A DNA stretch of 62,000 nt from Mesostigma viride (lineage: Eukaryota; Streptophyta; Mesostigmatophyceae; Mesostigmatales; Mesostigmataceae), in contig RPFO01000017.1 of assembly GCA_009746045.1 (NCBI GenBank), positions 2,855,559 to 2,917,558 on the forward strand, given 5' to 3'. Under the pieces are notes generated by a model that ran no database searches, was not told the origin of the DNA, and saw only the letters and a program-made list of their open reading frames with translations. Each line of letters begins with the position of its first letter. Position 1 is the stretch's first letter. This document shows, one piece after another, positions 14,487 to 27,300 of the stretch. The position numbers and the translations under genes are program-made.

Positions 14487-17400
14487 GGACTTCGAAAAAC
14501 TGATAGCCTTGTCTGAAGGTGTGTGCGTGAATGGCACATGTGCATCGTCGGGGGGAGTTTTCTCAAGAGCCACATGTGGTAGTGTAAGGTGGGCATGCTT
14601 AGTGCGTACGGGTGGGAGGGACAAGAGGTGCAGAAGTTGACGGCTTTTGACCTTGGGAAATGACACGGCACACATAAGACAACAAAGTGATAATTTTAAT
14701 GTCTTTACTGGTGTACTGTCAATTTCTCCGAGCCAACGGCCGTTGGACTCTCGAAACTCTCCTGTCTACAAAGTGTGTGCGTGCGATGGCACTTGTTCCA
14801 TGTGCCGGGGGGGGGTGAGAAATCTGTCGTTCATTAATTTGTGCCTCGTCGGGGTGGGCATGCATGAATTTGTGCCTCGTCGGGGTGGACATGCATGAAA
14901 GCATTTTCATTGGTACTCGGGGTTCAATATTTTTGTCTTGCTGTTGAAACGTCGACGTGCTCTTCTCCTGCTCTTTTTTTTTCCTACTCAACGGCCGTTG
15001 GTGCTTTTAAACTTGCCCAGCGTTATGACTAGGATGCCCTTCTTTACTGCTAGCCACCGCCCCTTGTGTACAATGCTAGAATTAGGCCGGGGTAATGGTA
15101 CACGTCCACCGCGTCCCCAGTGCAAGGTTCGTGAATGCGCTGGTTCGTAAAAAATTCGGCACTTGGAAGGTTCGAACACCTGACCCCACTTTCGTTATTT
15201 CAACATGCCCTGAACGAAAAAGCTGCGTAAAGGATACATTAACCGTTCCCTGTTATTCTTGATTATATTGCGATATCATGGACGTACACACGCGGTTGGT
15301 GGTCCGTACTTGCCAACTGCACTTGCAAACTGACTGACTGACTGCCTCCGTTACGCACTTGCGTGTGTTTCCGTACTTGCCAACTGAACTTGCAAACTGA
15401 CTGAATGACTGCCTCCGTTACGACTAACAAGTGAACGACGAGTGAGCTACTAAAGTTTTGTTCAGTTCATTGTGTCTATATGTACATAGCCGTTTCTTCA
15501 AAACCGTTGCGTGGATACCTTGATTCTGGGTTCGCTGATACTTGTTTCCCATTTTAAATCTCCCGTCCATAATTGGATACATGTAATGTAGGAGGATACC
15601 CACTTGCCCGAAATCCGCGTAACGGGTGATTAGTACTGCTGTAAGCGGAACCACAGACAAATCTGTCTAACGGGCTAACATTATTGTCCTTCATGTACTG
15701 GTTTTTGCACGCAGGACGCCATTCGCAACACCGCCTGACGGAGTCGGATGGACCGGACGTGCGTGAGGCTGCTGTTCACAGTCGTGAAGTTGGCAGACAT
15801 TAATATCAACACGGTCACGAGAATTCGTCCAGAGAATAATTGATGCTTGTGACGTGCTCGACGGCTGCGATGACCGAGATGATGCGTGTAGTGCACAGCG
15901 TCCGAGACGTCGCGACACCCGTGGCTGTCCTGTTGATGCGAACGCACGGTGACGAGACGGAGCCCATTATATAGGTGGATTACAAGTTAGAACGGCCCTC
16001 GCGGTTGCACTGTTTAATCGCGAACGTGGATTTTGCGGAGCCGACGGCCGTTGGGGATTGGAAATCTGATGATATCGGGGCTGCGCACGACATCGAGGAA
16101 CTGGGGATCGACGTAGGTCTACAGGCTCACTTGTCCGTCAACATGTATGGCCTCGCTTGACTGTCATCATCTTGACATGTACATAACTAGTTCATATACC
16201 ATGCATTTGACACTGCCTGCACGTGGATTTTCCAGACATACATTGAGGGTAATTATAACTCGAAAGCACTACGTACGATTGAGACGTCCGGTCGTAGAGC
16301 AGATGCACTGGAGCTTTCTGATCTTCCAATTGATGGGTCTGTAATTATGTAAGATATTCAGATATCGCGATGACTCGAGCATCGATGCATGGAATGTAAT
16401 AATGTATTTCATTCAATTATACATCCAATTTAACTCCGCAATTGAGGGGCACACATGTCCATCAGCCCGAGACAACATTTCCCAAGTAATTTTCGATTAG
16501 TGATTTAGTGTGGGCCTCCCCCAAAGAAGCCCTCTTCTGGAGGGGCCGCGGGTCGACTTGATGGTCAACAACCAGATGTGCAACCACCCCGGCCGCGCGC
16601 TAGATCAGCCATAGCTATAGAGTACCTTTGCGGCCGGCCGCTCCGAGCTTTGCACTGAATTCGTTGTCCACACCGTCACGTCAGTGCTACAGTATCATGA
16701 TGTTTTCTGGCATACACGTGTGGGCTTAATTTTGGTTCACGCCGCACATTTGAAAGTGATGTCCTCGATCCGGATTTTTGCATTTGCACCGTGTGCAGTT
16801 CTTGGGTCCACGTTTGGAAACATGACCTGCATGGCTATAAAAGAAATGAATGACTAGCTAGACCTTTTCAGTGGTTTTCCATTTGCGGGTATTTCCTCGT
16901 AAATGGTGGGAGAGCGATTGCAGCAATGGTGCTCACCACTAGACACTAGCTCCCAACGTACCAGTTAGGCTCGAAACACACGCCCTGATCAAGCAAGCTG
17001 TTTCCGGCCCCACCGTCTAGGTCATCTAGTCGCTCTTCCTCCTCGTTGTGTGAAGGGGTTGAAGAAGGTTCCTTTACTCTGCATGTGTTGGCACCGGCCC
17101 ACGTGACGCAGTCACGTGCTAATTAATTACTAATAAATTTTAATGATCGATCAATTAATAATAATATACTATTGCAACTGGCTTGTCCTCGAACGATCCT
17201 TTTATGCACAGTGGATGATCTGACGTACACACATCGATCTCAATCTAGATAATGTTGATGCATAAATGCATGCAGTAAACTTACGAACGTTGCGTTGCAT
17301 GTCAAGTCAGAATTTCAAAGTTGTGTGGGTGCATGGGCCGGCAGTCAGGCGTGGAGCGCTGCGTGCCTGCATGCCTGTATAATTGTTTTCATGTTTTCAC

Positions 17401-18137
17401 CTGACTAGTTTGTCCTGCATGACAGGAGCATGTGCAAGGATGCAATTAGCTGCTGTCCAGAGCTGGCCGGAGTGCTCAATCAAACGGTATTAGTTGATGA
17501 ATGAGCACATCTAGACTGTGTACGTCAATCACGTGAGCACAAATCCTCAATAAAAAGCCAGGTGGTGGCATGGAATATGGGTTCCCATCTAACCTCTAGT
17601 TGTAGGGTTGCGGGCGCCCCGGCTTGAACCACAAGTTTTCTGATCGAACCTTGTCTGACACGCATCTTCACCACTGGGGTTTCGTATCCTTCATAACCTC
17701 CTGCCAAGTCTCGCTTATGCTCAGACTACAACCATGGGAGGTGGGCCTGAGGCTTTGATCGAGCACTGACGAACAAAACAGCCTGTTGCCTCCTTCCATT
17801 GATTGCCACCATTGAACGAAGCCGCAAAAGGAGCAGCAGACCTAAAGTCAGTGTGTAACCAGCGGGAGCGGGTTGGGGGGAGGGGGGGCAGCTTCATTAA
17901 GGAAATGGCATGGCCGGCAACAACCATTACAGCCCCCAGCCATGTGGCAGAGCTTCGTCAATTCTTCTCCCAGGGTACAAGATTGCTGCTAGCCTTGGAG
18001 TGTACCCAAGGCATGGCTAAGATGATTACCGAGCGAGGCAGTGGTCGAGGCAAAGCGCGAGGCATGCATCGCAGGAGCAAAGAGCCCGACCAACTGGTGT
18101 GACACAGAGCCGGATGCCTGTCCTTTGGCGGGCTTGA

Positions 18138-21100
18138 TTACAGCGCTGCCAGTTTCTTCATAGCTGTCTTCTTTATGAACGTGGTCGTGCTGGTCAGAAC
18201 GCGCTCCATCACGGACCGATGACCTGGCGCCATGAGGGGTCCCAGGCGAGAGACGACCTTGAGCAAAAAGTTGCCGAATTTTAGCATGGGGGGGACCTGT
18301 GGCTGCAGAACCACCTCCTCCAGCGCTGCCATGAGGTGCCCCAGCAGCTCTCCCTGCCCCTGGAAATAAGAAACATCTAGCACCTCGTCGACTAGAGCCT
18401 GCACCAACGTCACCACCGGCTCGCTCCACAGCAGCGGGGGACCCTGCTCCTGTCCCTGCCCCTGCCCCTGTCCCTGGCTGAGCGAGAGGCTGACCACGTC
18501 CAGGGTGCCCCTCCCCCGTAATGAGGCGGCTAGAATAAAGCGCAGCAGGTTCCCCGCGGCCTGCAGGGGGAAGCCGTTGCGCACACAGCGGACAAGCAGG
18601 TCACACTGGACCACGCTCAGGCCGCCACCGCCTCCGTTAGCCCCGCCCGACTGGCCTGGTGGTGCGGATGCCACCTCACCGCTTGCTGCCGTACATGCGA
18701 CAGCATTACTGGGGAACAGCACGGTGGGGCCCAGGACGGCCTCCACCAGCGCCTCAGGGTGTTTCTGCCCCACCGCCAGCAGCGTGGCCACAAACGGGCG
18801 CGAGACGCTTCCACTAGACACGGCGCCGCTGGCATCCGCCGCCTCACCACCCAGAGCCCGTAGCCTGGGCAGCAATGCAGAGGACAGGAAGGTGATGGAT
18901 GCCAGGTACCCCACGTCTGCTCGCTCCAGCAGCAACCGCTGGCATAGCCGCTGCGCCAGGGTGTCGTCCAGACGGCCCAGGTTGCACAGGGAGAGGAGCG
19001 ACCTCTGCTGGGGGGCAGGCAGGGACACTAGGAGGTCAACGTCTGAAGGAAGTGCCGCACTACCCATCACGTGTGCTGGCAGCAGCGCATGCAGCGCGTC
19101 CCTGAGGGCTGTCCACGCGGCTGGGTATGCTGGCGCACTGTGGGTGGCGATACCTGCGTTGGCAACACCTACCTTGTCTACTGGCAACGATTGTGCTGAT
19201 GTGGCATCCTTTGGTGTCACGTCCCTCCATGGGGGTCCGGGCCTCGCTGCCTGCCTGTCCACCCCGCCGCGATCCTCCGCCTTCCTCTTCCTCTCTCCCT
19301 TTGCCGCAGCAGAGCTAGTTGCATCGGCTACGATGCCTCCGTCACCCTGGCCGTGGCGGAGCCCACCCTTGCCCTCCACGTCCATCGCGTCGACTCTCTC
19401 TGCGCCGCGGCTGGCTTCCAATTCACCATCTGCCCTTCCCCCCGGCTGGGGCTGCCCCGTCGCGGCACCGCCCTCGCCTCCGCCTCCGCCCGCTACACCA
19501 TCCCCGCCACCACATTGCGCAGAGGCAGACGCCATCCGGGTGCTAGGTTGAGCAACAACCATTGGTCGCATATGCGGAAGCTGCACCACATCCTCGCCAC
19601 AGGCTGCTAACGCTCCCGCCCCTGCCCTGACACCACCCGAACCCACCTCACTGCTGGCACCCGCACCCGTGTCCGCATCCCCGACCTCATCCTTTCTCTC
19701 GTCGCTGGTTCCAGTGCTACTGCTGGCGCTGTCACCATCATCCCACAGCCCCGGCTCATCCCATGCCAGGGGGCAGTCCAAGGCGTACGCAGGAGCCACG
19801 GGTGTGACCGAGGGTGTGACTGACATTCCCCCCCATGTGTGGCCTGCAGCATTATCCCCCGTGGCGCCATGAGCGGGGCTGCCGTGAGCCCTCGAATGGT
19901 CCACCAGGGTGGTGCTGAGGGGGTTGACGCGAGGCCTTGACCTGCTGCCAAACAACGCCACCAGTCCCGTCACCACTGCGTAGTCTGCTGCCATTCTAGG
20001 CCAATTTAGGGAGGCGGCCCCTCCTCCTATCACAGTCCCTGTGGCCGACCAGGGGTCCCTTCCATCCTTGACCTCCACAGGCAGTGCCGCTTGCATGGTG
20101 TTTTTGTGCCGGGCATTCACAGGCGGTGCCGCTTGTCTAGCTTTGTGCCGGGCATTCACAGGGAGCGCCGCTGCTCGTTCCCTCGAGGATGCAGGGCCTG
20201 CTTCTTCTAGCAAACCGGCGGTTGCCGGAGCATTGCCCACATGCCCCTTGGGGGAGCATAACCCCTGGCCGGCCGCGCCCACATCATCACCTCCAGAGCC
20301 CACGCCCGCGGTTGCCTGCCAATGGGTCGCGTGGGCATCGCAGGACGCAATGGACTTAATTCCATCTTCCCCCAAGGAACCGGGCCTCTCGTGCGCGGCC
20401 CCAGCCACATCGGCACAGGCACCCGCACGGACAGTATTTCCACTAGGTAGAGAAGCGGGGCTCTCCCTCCCCCCCAGGGCAACGGCCGTTGACACACCGA
20501 CCCCAGTGGCAGCAACCGCACTTCCAGCAATGGCAGCATCGAGGGTGGCGGCACACGCGGTGGCGTCGATGCTTCTACTGGCGTTGGCGGCTGCGGCAAG
20601 GGTGCTGGTGTTTGCCCCTGCCACCTGTACTGTGCGTGTGCGTGTGCGGGCGCGCAGCCATGCCGGGATGATGTCGTCCACCATGGCATCCGTCACGATG
20701 GCATCATGGTTGGCCCCCCCTGCCATCCGCGCATCAGCCAGCGCTACTGTATCAGGGCCATCGTCCTCGCCAACCCCTTGTGGGACAACTGCATGCAAGG
20801 CCAGGCACGGCGAGTGGCACACAGATACAGGGTGTGGCACACAGATAGAGGGTGTGGCAGGTGGCGCGCAAACACAGTTAAGTGGATTCATTAATAGATC
20901 ATCATGTAGACTGCGTCAAGAGTTGTGTGTGACATACAGGGAGCAACCGCAGGGTCTGGCGCTGCATGTCGAAATCCGAGCACAAAGCCCAGTGGGGGAT
21001 GATCGTAGGCGAGGCGCAGCATTGGCTACTGCCGCGGGCTTGGGGGTAGGTTTCCCACGATCTCGATCATTGCACTTTGCTTACCTCACTCATGAAGGAA

Positions 21101-22204
21101 TGTCAGACGCATGGCAGCTTGGGTGCGTGCGGAAGGATGCATGGTGTTGACGTATATAACATCAAACAGTACACAAATGAGCCAAAAAATACTAGTATAA
21201 TTAATTGTAGGCCACTAGTAATAATAGTGAGCCATAAAATATTACTAGCATAATATTAATAATAGACAAGCAGTCCTAATATTTTATTCAATGAGCTGTA
21301 TAGCGAGAACGGGGCGATAGGATTTTTCAGGACCAGCCGACATGTAGAGGTTCACCAGTTCGTGCAGGCGCAGGCCAGTACACTGCCCATGCGTTACACC
21401 TGCAGAGAGGGCATCTCTTTGCAAGACGTGCCTGTCCGCGCCACGAAAAATGCAGCCAACGGAATGTGTTGAGCATCCATCCAGGTGGGTCTATCGAGTA
21501 CGGGGAAGCCATAGAAACGAGCCGGGCTGAGGCGCATCCTACGAAGGGGCTAAGCCTAGTATAGCAACTTGCTCAAAAGACACGCTCAAAGGGTCCCAGG
21601 GTAGCACGAGAGACAAGGGATGCTGATGCCGGGGCAGGTAATCATGGACACCCCATGCCCATGGCCATGCCCGTGCCACAGATCCCTCATGCCTGCTTGT
21701 AGAACCGAATTCCAAGATTCATAAACAAATTATTATGAGCTACCATGGTCCGGATTCTCCAGATGTCTGGCCTGCGCTGGTTGTCTCGTTGATATTGATA
21801 AAATTACATGCTGACCATGGTAGCACAGCACAACGATGTGGTATAGCGACACCGCCCTCAAGAACTGCCCATGAACAGCGCTTTCCACCGACCTGCCCCC
21901 GCGCCCAGTTGCTCTAACACCGCAAACTCGTCTTTCAGATCTCGTGCAGCCGCCTCCACCCAGCGGTTGAGGGCGCAAGGGGGTGCCAGCAGGGATTGGA
22001 CGAACTGCCAGACGTCACGCGGGGGGAAGGTTCTGTGCAGGGCGCGCAGCAGCAGGAGGACGTCCAGCTGGTGCGGCACGCGCAGACATTCGAAGCGCGT
22101 GGGGCTGGCAGGGGCATGTGTGCGTATAGGCAGGTGAGGGTGTGTCTGTCTGTGTTAGATTGCTTATAATTGTGTGCGTGCGTGCACGTGTGCGTATGTG
22201 TATA

Positions 22205-22246
<42 letters not shown>

Positions 22247-22257
22247 TGTGTGTGTGT

Positions 22258-22288
<31 letters not shown>

Positions 22289-23171
22289 CGTTTCATATGG
22301 GGATGGACGGGGGGGATGCGGGCCACGCATGCGCCAGTGTGCGCGCACACACACATGGGAGTGAAGTGACGTGCGAGGAGGGCGAGTATGCGGTTTGTCT
22401 GCACATCCGCCATCGGTGTGAGCAGGGCGTGCATTCTGTTTGTGGACGGCGAGGGCGCCGCGCTAAACCTTGGCAGATAAGGCAGACAAGGCACTACAAA
22501 AGCACACGGCAAGCAAGCACTTGCGCCTGGTTGCCCCTTACACCTTGCTTCGCCCTGTGCTGCTAAATACTCCAGCAGGGCATCTCTCTTTCAAGAGATA
22601 TGGCCCCCAGTCCAAAGCGATAACAACTCTGCACATGGTTCCCACCAACCCACCTCTCTAATACTATAATAATAGAGAGGAGCAATGGTCGGCTGAGATG
22701 GGTAGAGACTACGTGAGGGTTATGTTATATAGTTGACCCCCCCCCCTGGCTAATGCTATCTAATTACTATTCACTTGACTCATTCCGCAGAAGCAAGCCG
22801 CACCTGTCCAGCGCCGCGGGCGCCGAGGGAATGCCAGTGACAGACGCCAGAGGCTCCTCGCCATACACCGCCCCCACAGTCGTGCTGCCTTGCCCAGGGG
22901 CCAGGGGCATCGACGGGAGCAGCGCCACCTGGCGCCGCAGCAGCCGGTGCAGAAGCGTTGCGGGAGGCGGCAGCCACCGCGACGCTGCGACAGGTGGACG
23001 CGACGGATGCGAGACGTTTCTGCTGGCGCACGCTTGACGCCGCCGCACCCATGCCACCCCCGCGTCCACCCCCCCTTTGCCCACCACCGACAGCAGCTCG
23101 TCCCAACACGCGTCGATCTCAGCCATGGCTTGGCCCTGGGTGCTTGACCCACTGCGGTAGGGCGATGCCAT
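18138..23171 (-). CDS. FANCE homologue (Fanconi anaemia core-complex subunit E), three exons
   Basis: FANCE bridges the Fanconi core complex to FANCD2 in nuclear crosslink repair. Proposed exons: 22804-23171 (ATG at 23171), 21893-22104, 18138-20788. Both introns are GT-AG and the phases agree (2, then 1), giving 1076 residues. Exon 2 resembles the FANCE N-terminal helical region (CLRVPHQLDVLLLLRALHR, then WVEAAARDL). The last 320 or so residues match the C-terminal FANCE fold: LLSLCNLGRLDD, then FLSSALLPRLRAL, then VTLVQALVDEVLDVSYFQGQ, ending MLKFGNFLLKVVSRLGP and TTTFIKKTAMKKLAAL. Human FANCE is about half this length; the excess is a roughly 550-residue Ala/Gly/Ser-rich, probably disordered linker encoded in exon 3. 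A QGQGQGQGQEQG tract lies near 18450. Intron 1 contains a GT microsatellite. A further intron hidden inside exon 3 cannot be excluded. Confidence 0.75.
21735..21792 (-). mobile_element. LINE 5'-end fragment in FANCE intron 2
   Basis: On the minus strand it reads ATCAACGAGACAACCAGCGC then AGGCCAG, ACATCTGGAGAATCC and GGACCATGGTAGCTC. This is the start of the dispersed LINE head seen at 34733, 46806 and 60196. It stops after about 57 bp. Confidence 0.65.
22201..22292 (+). repeat. GT microsatellite in FANCE intron 1
   Basis: Long GT run with two GAGTGT interruptions, lying between proposed exons 1 and 2 of the FANCE gene on the opposite strand. Confidence 0.9.
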
Positions 23172-24315
23172 GATCAGGGGGGATGGCCGAAAGAGGCCGT
23201 ACGGCAAGGCAAGGCCGAAACGCTCACCTAGCGGTGTCCGGGACCGGCTAGCAAAGGGGACGGTTCATGTGTGTGGGGAGGGGTGGAGCAGCACGGGCAT
23301 GCGCTCGCGCGTGTGCTTGCGGTGCCCTCTTGCATCTGCAGTGATGGCTGGGTGGGGCGACGCAGCAGGGGCCAGGCCGTGCAAACCGTGGCAAGAGCAG
23401 GAGCAGGAGCAGGAGCAGCAAAAACAAAGTACATGCGTGTTCAGACGGTGCGCTAGAGGGACATGTAGCGATGGCGAGAGCACAGCCTATTGTTCATACG
23501 CGATGGCGAAATTCTAGGCCTCTTTTGGCCAATACAAGGGTTTTGAAAGTTATAAACTACAAAATATACGTATTGTTTCATGATGACATATCTTCAAAAT
23601 GGGTAAAATGAAATACAGCAGCCCAATTACCTGTGAGGCTCCGTCAGCCTGTCAGCAGATACGTCAGCAGACATTTCTGTGCGACCTCCCTCCCGCACGC
23701 CACATGGCGTCGCGCCGTGGCTGCATGCATCCCTGTCACCTGTCACAACGGCCGCCTACAGAGTAAACCGAATGCGCTTGCGTGTCTTGCACAAATAGCT
23801 CAGCCGGTCCTGGTGGCCGGGGGATGCTGCACTGGAAGGCGCGGCTGTGGCTGCGACACCTGGTGCTGATGCAGCGGCGGATACTGTCTCCGACCGTCCT
23901 GACCCAGGTGGGGCCCTCTGCTGGCCGGTGCGGTCGTGCGATGTGCTGGCGTTGGCTCCCGATCCTGCGTCCCTATTGGTCGAGTTGTGAAGATCTCCTG
24001 GACGCGGAATTGTACCGTACAGTGGGGGATTGCAACGGCAGGGAACCAAAGGGGGCGTAAGTTCCTTGCTTGGTACCAGAAAAGTAACCCTTGCACAGTC
24101 CTGTAACGATGCTTGTAGATGACAATGCTTGGGCCTAGAGTGACCCCACCTGCTTGTGACTAGAGTGATCCCCCCGGGGCATCCCTGGTCGCCCGTCCTT
24201 GAAAAAGCGGTGGCGATAAGGATCCAAGGCACCTATGGCACCATCTACGCAGTCCACGTGATAATTAATGAATGGCACCATGAGAGGGCAACGTGAGGAT
24301 GAGGAGGAGTAGATG
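23172..24315. other. Spacer upstream of FANCE
   Basis: No coding exon recognised. A short GAGCAG repeat sits at 23396-23418. The 5' flank of FANCE must lie here, but I see no convincing promoter motif. Confidence 0.5.
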
Positions 24316-27300
24316 TGTTGATGTTGGGATGAGGAGATGAGGAGATGAGGAGATGAGGGGATGAGGAGATGAGGAGATGAGGAGATGAGGAGATGAGGAG
24401 ATGAGGAGATGAGGAGATGAGGAGATGAGGAGATGAGGAGATGAGGAGATGAGGAGATGAGGAGATGAGGAGATGAGGAGATGAGGAGATGAGGAGATGA
24501 GGAGATGAGGAGATGAGGAGATGAGGAGATGAGGAGATGAGGAGATGAGGAGATGAGGAGATGAGGAGATGAGGAGATGAGGAGATGAGGAGACGAGGAG
24601 ACGAGGAGATGAGGAGATGAGGAGATGAGGAGACGAGGAGACGAGGAGATGAGGAGATGAGGAGATGAGGAGATGAGGAGATGAGGAGATGAGGAGATGA
24701 GGAGATGAGGAGATGAGGAGATGAGGAGATGAGGAGATGAGGAGATGAGGAGATGAGGAGATGAGGGGATGAGGAGATGAGGAGATGAGGAGACGAGGAG
24801 ATGAGGAGATGAGGAGATGAGGAGATGAGGAGATGAGGAGATGAGGGGATGAGGAGATGAGGAGATGAGGAGACGAGGAGATGAGGAGATGAGGAGATGA
24901 GGAGATGAGGAGATGAGGAGGTGAGGAGATGAGGAGATGAGGAGATGAGGAGATGAGGAGATGAGGAGATGAGGAGATGAGGAGATGAGGAGATGAGGAG
25001 ATGAGGAGATGAGGAGATGAGGAGAGGAGGAGACGAGGAGATGAGGAGATGAGGAGATGAGGAGATGAGGAGATTAGGAGATTAGGAGATGAGGAGATGA
25101 GGAGATGAGGAGATGTGGAGATGAGGGGATGAGGAGATGAGGAGATGAGGAGATGAGGAGATGAGGAGAGGAGGAGACGAGGAGATGAGGAGATGAGGGG
25201 ATGAGGAGATGAGGAGAGGAGGAGATGAGGAGATGAGGAGATGAGGAGATGAGGAGATGAGGAGATGTGGAAATGAGGGGATGAGGAGATGAGGAGACGA
25301 GCAGATGAGCAGATGAGGAGATGAGGAGATGAGGAGATTAGGAGATTAGGAGATGAGGAGATGAGGAGATGAGGAGATGAGGAGATGAGGAGATGAGGAG
25401 ATGAGGAGATGAGGAGATGAGGAGATGAGGAGATGAGGAGATGAGGAGATGAGGAGATGAGGAGATGAGGGGATGAGGAGATGAGGAGATGAGGAGATGA
25501 GGAGATGAGGAGATGAGGAGATGAGGAGATGAGGGGATGAGGAGATGAGGAGATGAGGAGATGAGGAGATGAGGAGATGAGGGGATGAGGAGATGAGGAG
25601 ATGAGGAGATGAGGAGATGAGGAGATGAGGGGATGAGGAGATGAGGAGATGAGGAGATGAGGAGATGAGGAGATGAGGAGATGAGGAGATGAGGAGATGA
25701 GGAGATGAGGAGATGAGGGGATGAGGAGATGAGGAGATGAGGAGATGAGGAGATGAGGAGATGAGGAGATGAGGAGATGAGGGGATGAGGAGATGAGGAG
25801 ATGAGGAGATGAGGAGATGAGGAGATGAGGGGATGAGGAGATGAGGAGATGAGGAGATGAGGAGATGAGGAGATGAGGGGATGAGGAGATGAGGAGATGA
25901 GGAGATGAGGAGATGAGGAGATGAGGAGATGAGGAGATGAGGAGGTGAGGAGATGAGGAGATGAGGAGATGAGGAGATGAGGAGATGAGGAGATGAGGAG
26001 ATGAGGAGATGAGGAGATGAGGAGATGAGGAGATGAGGAGATGAGGAGATGAGGAGATGAGGAGAGGAGGAGACGAGGAGATGAGGAGATGAGGAGATGA
26101 GGAGATGAGGAGATGAGGAGATGAGGAGATGAGGAGATGAGGAGATGAGGAGATGAGGAGATGAGGGGATGAGGGGATGAGGGGATGAGGAGATGAGGAG
26201 ATGAGGAGATGAGGAGATGAGGAGATGAGGAGATGAGGAGATGAGGAGATGAGGAGATGAGGAGATGAGGAGATGAGGAGATGAGGAGATGAGGAGATGA
26301 GGAGATGAGGAGATGAGGAGATGAGGAGATGAGGAGGTGAGGAGATGAGGAGATGAGGGGATGAGGAGATGAGGAGAGGAGGAGATGAGGAGATGAGGAG
26401 ATGAGGAGATGAGGAGATGAGGAGATGAGGAGATGAGGAGATGAGGAGATGAGGAGATGAGGAGATGAGGAGATGAGGAGATGAGGAGATGAGGAGATGA
26501 GGAGATGAGGAGATGAGGAGATGAGGAGATGAGGAGATGAGGAGATGAGGAGATGAGGAGATGAGGAGATGAGGAGATGAGGAGACGAGGAGACGAGGAG
26601 AGGAGGAGATGAGGAGATGAGGGGATGAGGAGATGAGGAGAGGAGGAGATGAGGAGATGAGGAGATGAGGAGATGAGGAGATGAGGAGATGAGGAGATGA
26701 GGAGATGAGGAGATGAGGAGATGAGGACATCAGGGGATGAGGAGATGAGGAGATGAGGAGATGAGGAGATGAGGAGATGAGGAGATGAGGAGATGAGGAG
26801 ATGAGGAGATGAGGAGATGAGGAGATGAGGAGATGAGGAGATGAGGAGATGAGGAGATGAGGAGATGAGGAGATGAGGAGATGAGGAGATGAGGGGATGA
26901 GGAGATGAGGAGATGAGGAGATGAGGAGATGAGGAGATGAGGAGATGAGGAGATGAGGAGATGAGGAGATGAGGAGATGAGGAGATGAGGAGATGAGGAG
27001 ATGAGGAGATGAGGAGATGAGGAGATGAGGAGATGAGGAGATGAGGGGATGAGGGGATGAGGGGATGAGGAGATGAGGGGATGAGGAGATGAGGAGAGGA
27101 GGAGATGAGGAGATGAGGAGATGAGGAGATGAGGAGATGAGGAGATGAGGAGATGAGGAGATGAGGAGATGAGGAGATGAGGAGATGAGGAGATGAGGAG
27201 ACGAGGAGACGAGGAGAGGAGGAGATGAGGAGATGAGGGGATGAGGAGATGAGGAGAGGAGGAGATGAGGAGATGAGGAGATGAGGAGATGAGGAGACGA

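Larger units (their letters stand above)
13843..18137. other. Spacer with no recognised gene
   Basis: Mixed-composition DNA with only short, unsupported open frames. It contains a 153-bp tandem duplication (14181-14486), a 30-bp direct repeat near 14845-14900 (GAATTTGTGCCTCGTCGGGG), a 66-bp-offset duplication (about 15307-15422, GTACTTGCCAACTG) and AT-rich patches around 17110-17170. I see no splice-consistent exon chain on either strand. Confidence 0.6.

Noticed and set aside
15150-15215. tRNA on the minus strand (GGTGTTCGAACC followed by a T run)
   Set aside because: A T-arm-like 14 bp and TTTTTT are present, but no D-arm, anticodon arm or acceptor stem could be folded.
17803-18102. Ty3/gypsy RT remnant suggested by AELRQFFSQGTRLLLALE
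   Set aside because: Only a few residues resemble the 'ELR.FLG' motif and no neighbouring RT or RNase H blocks exist.
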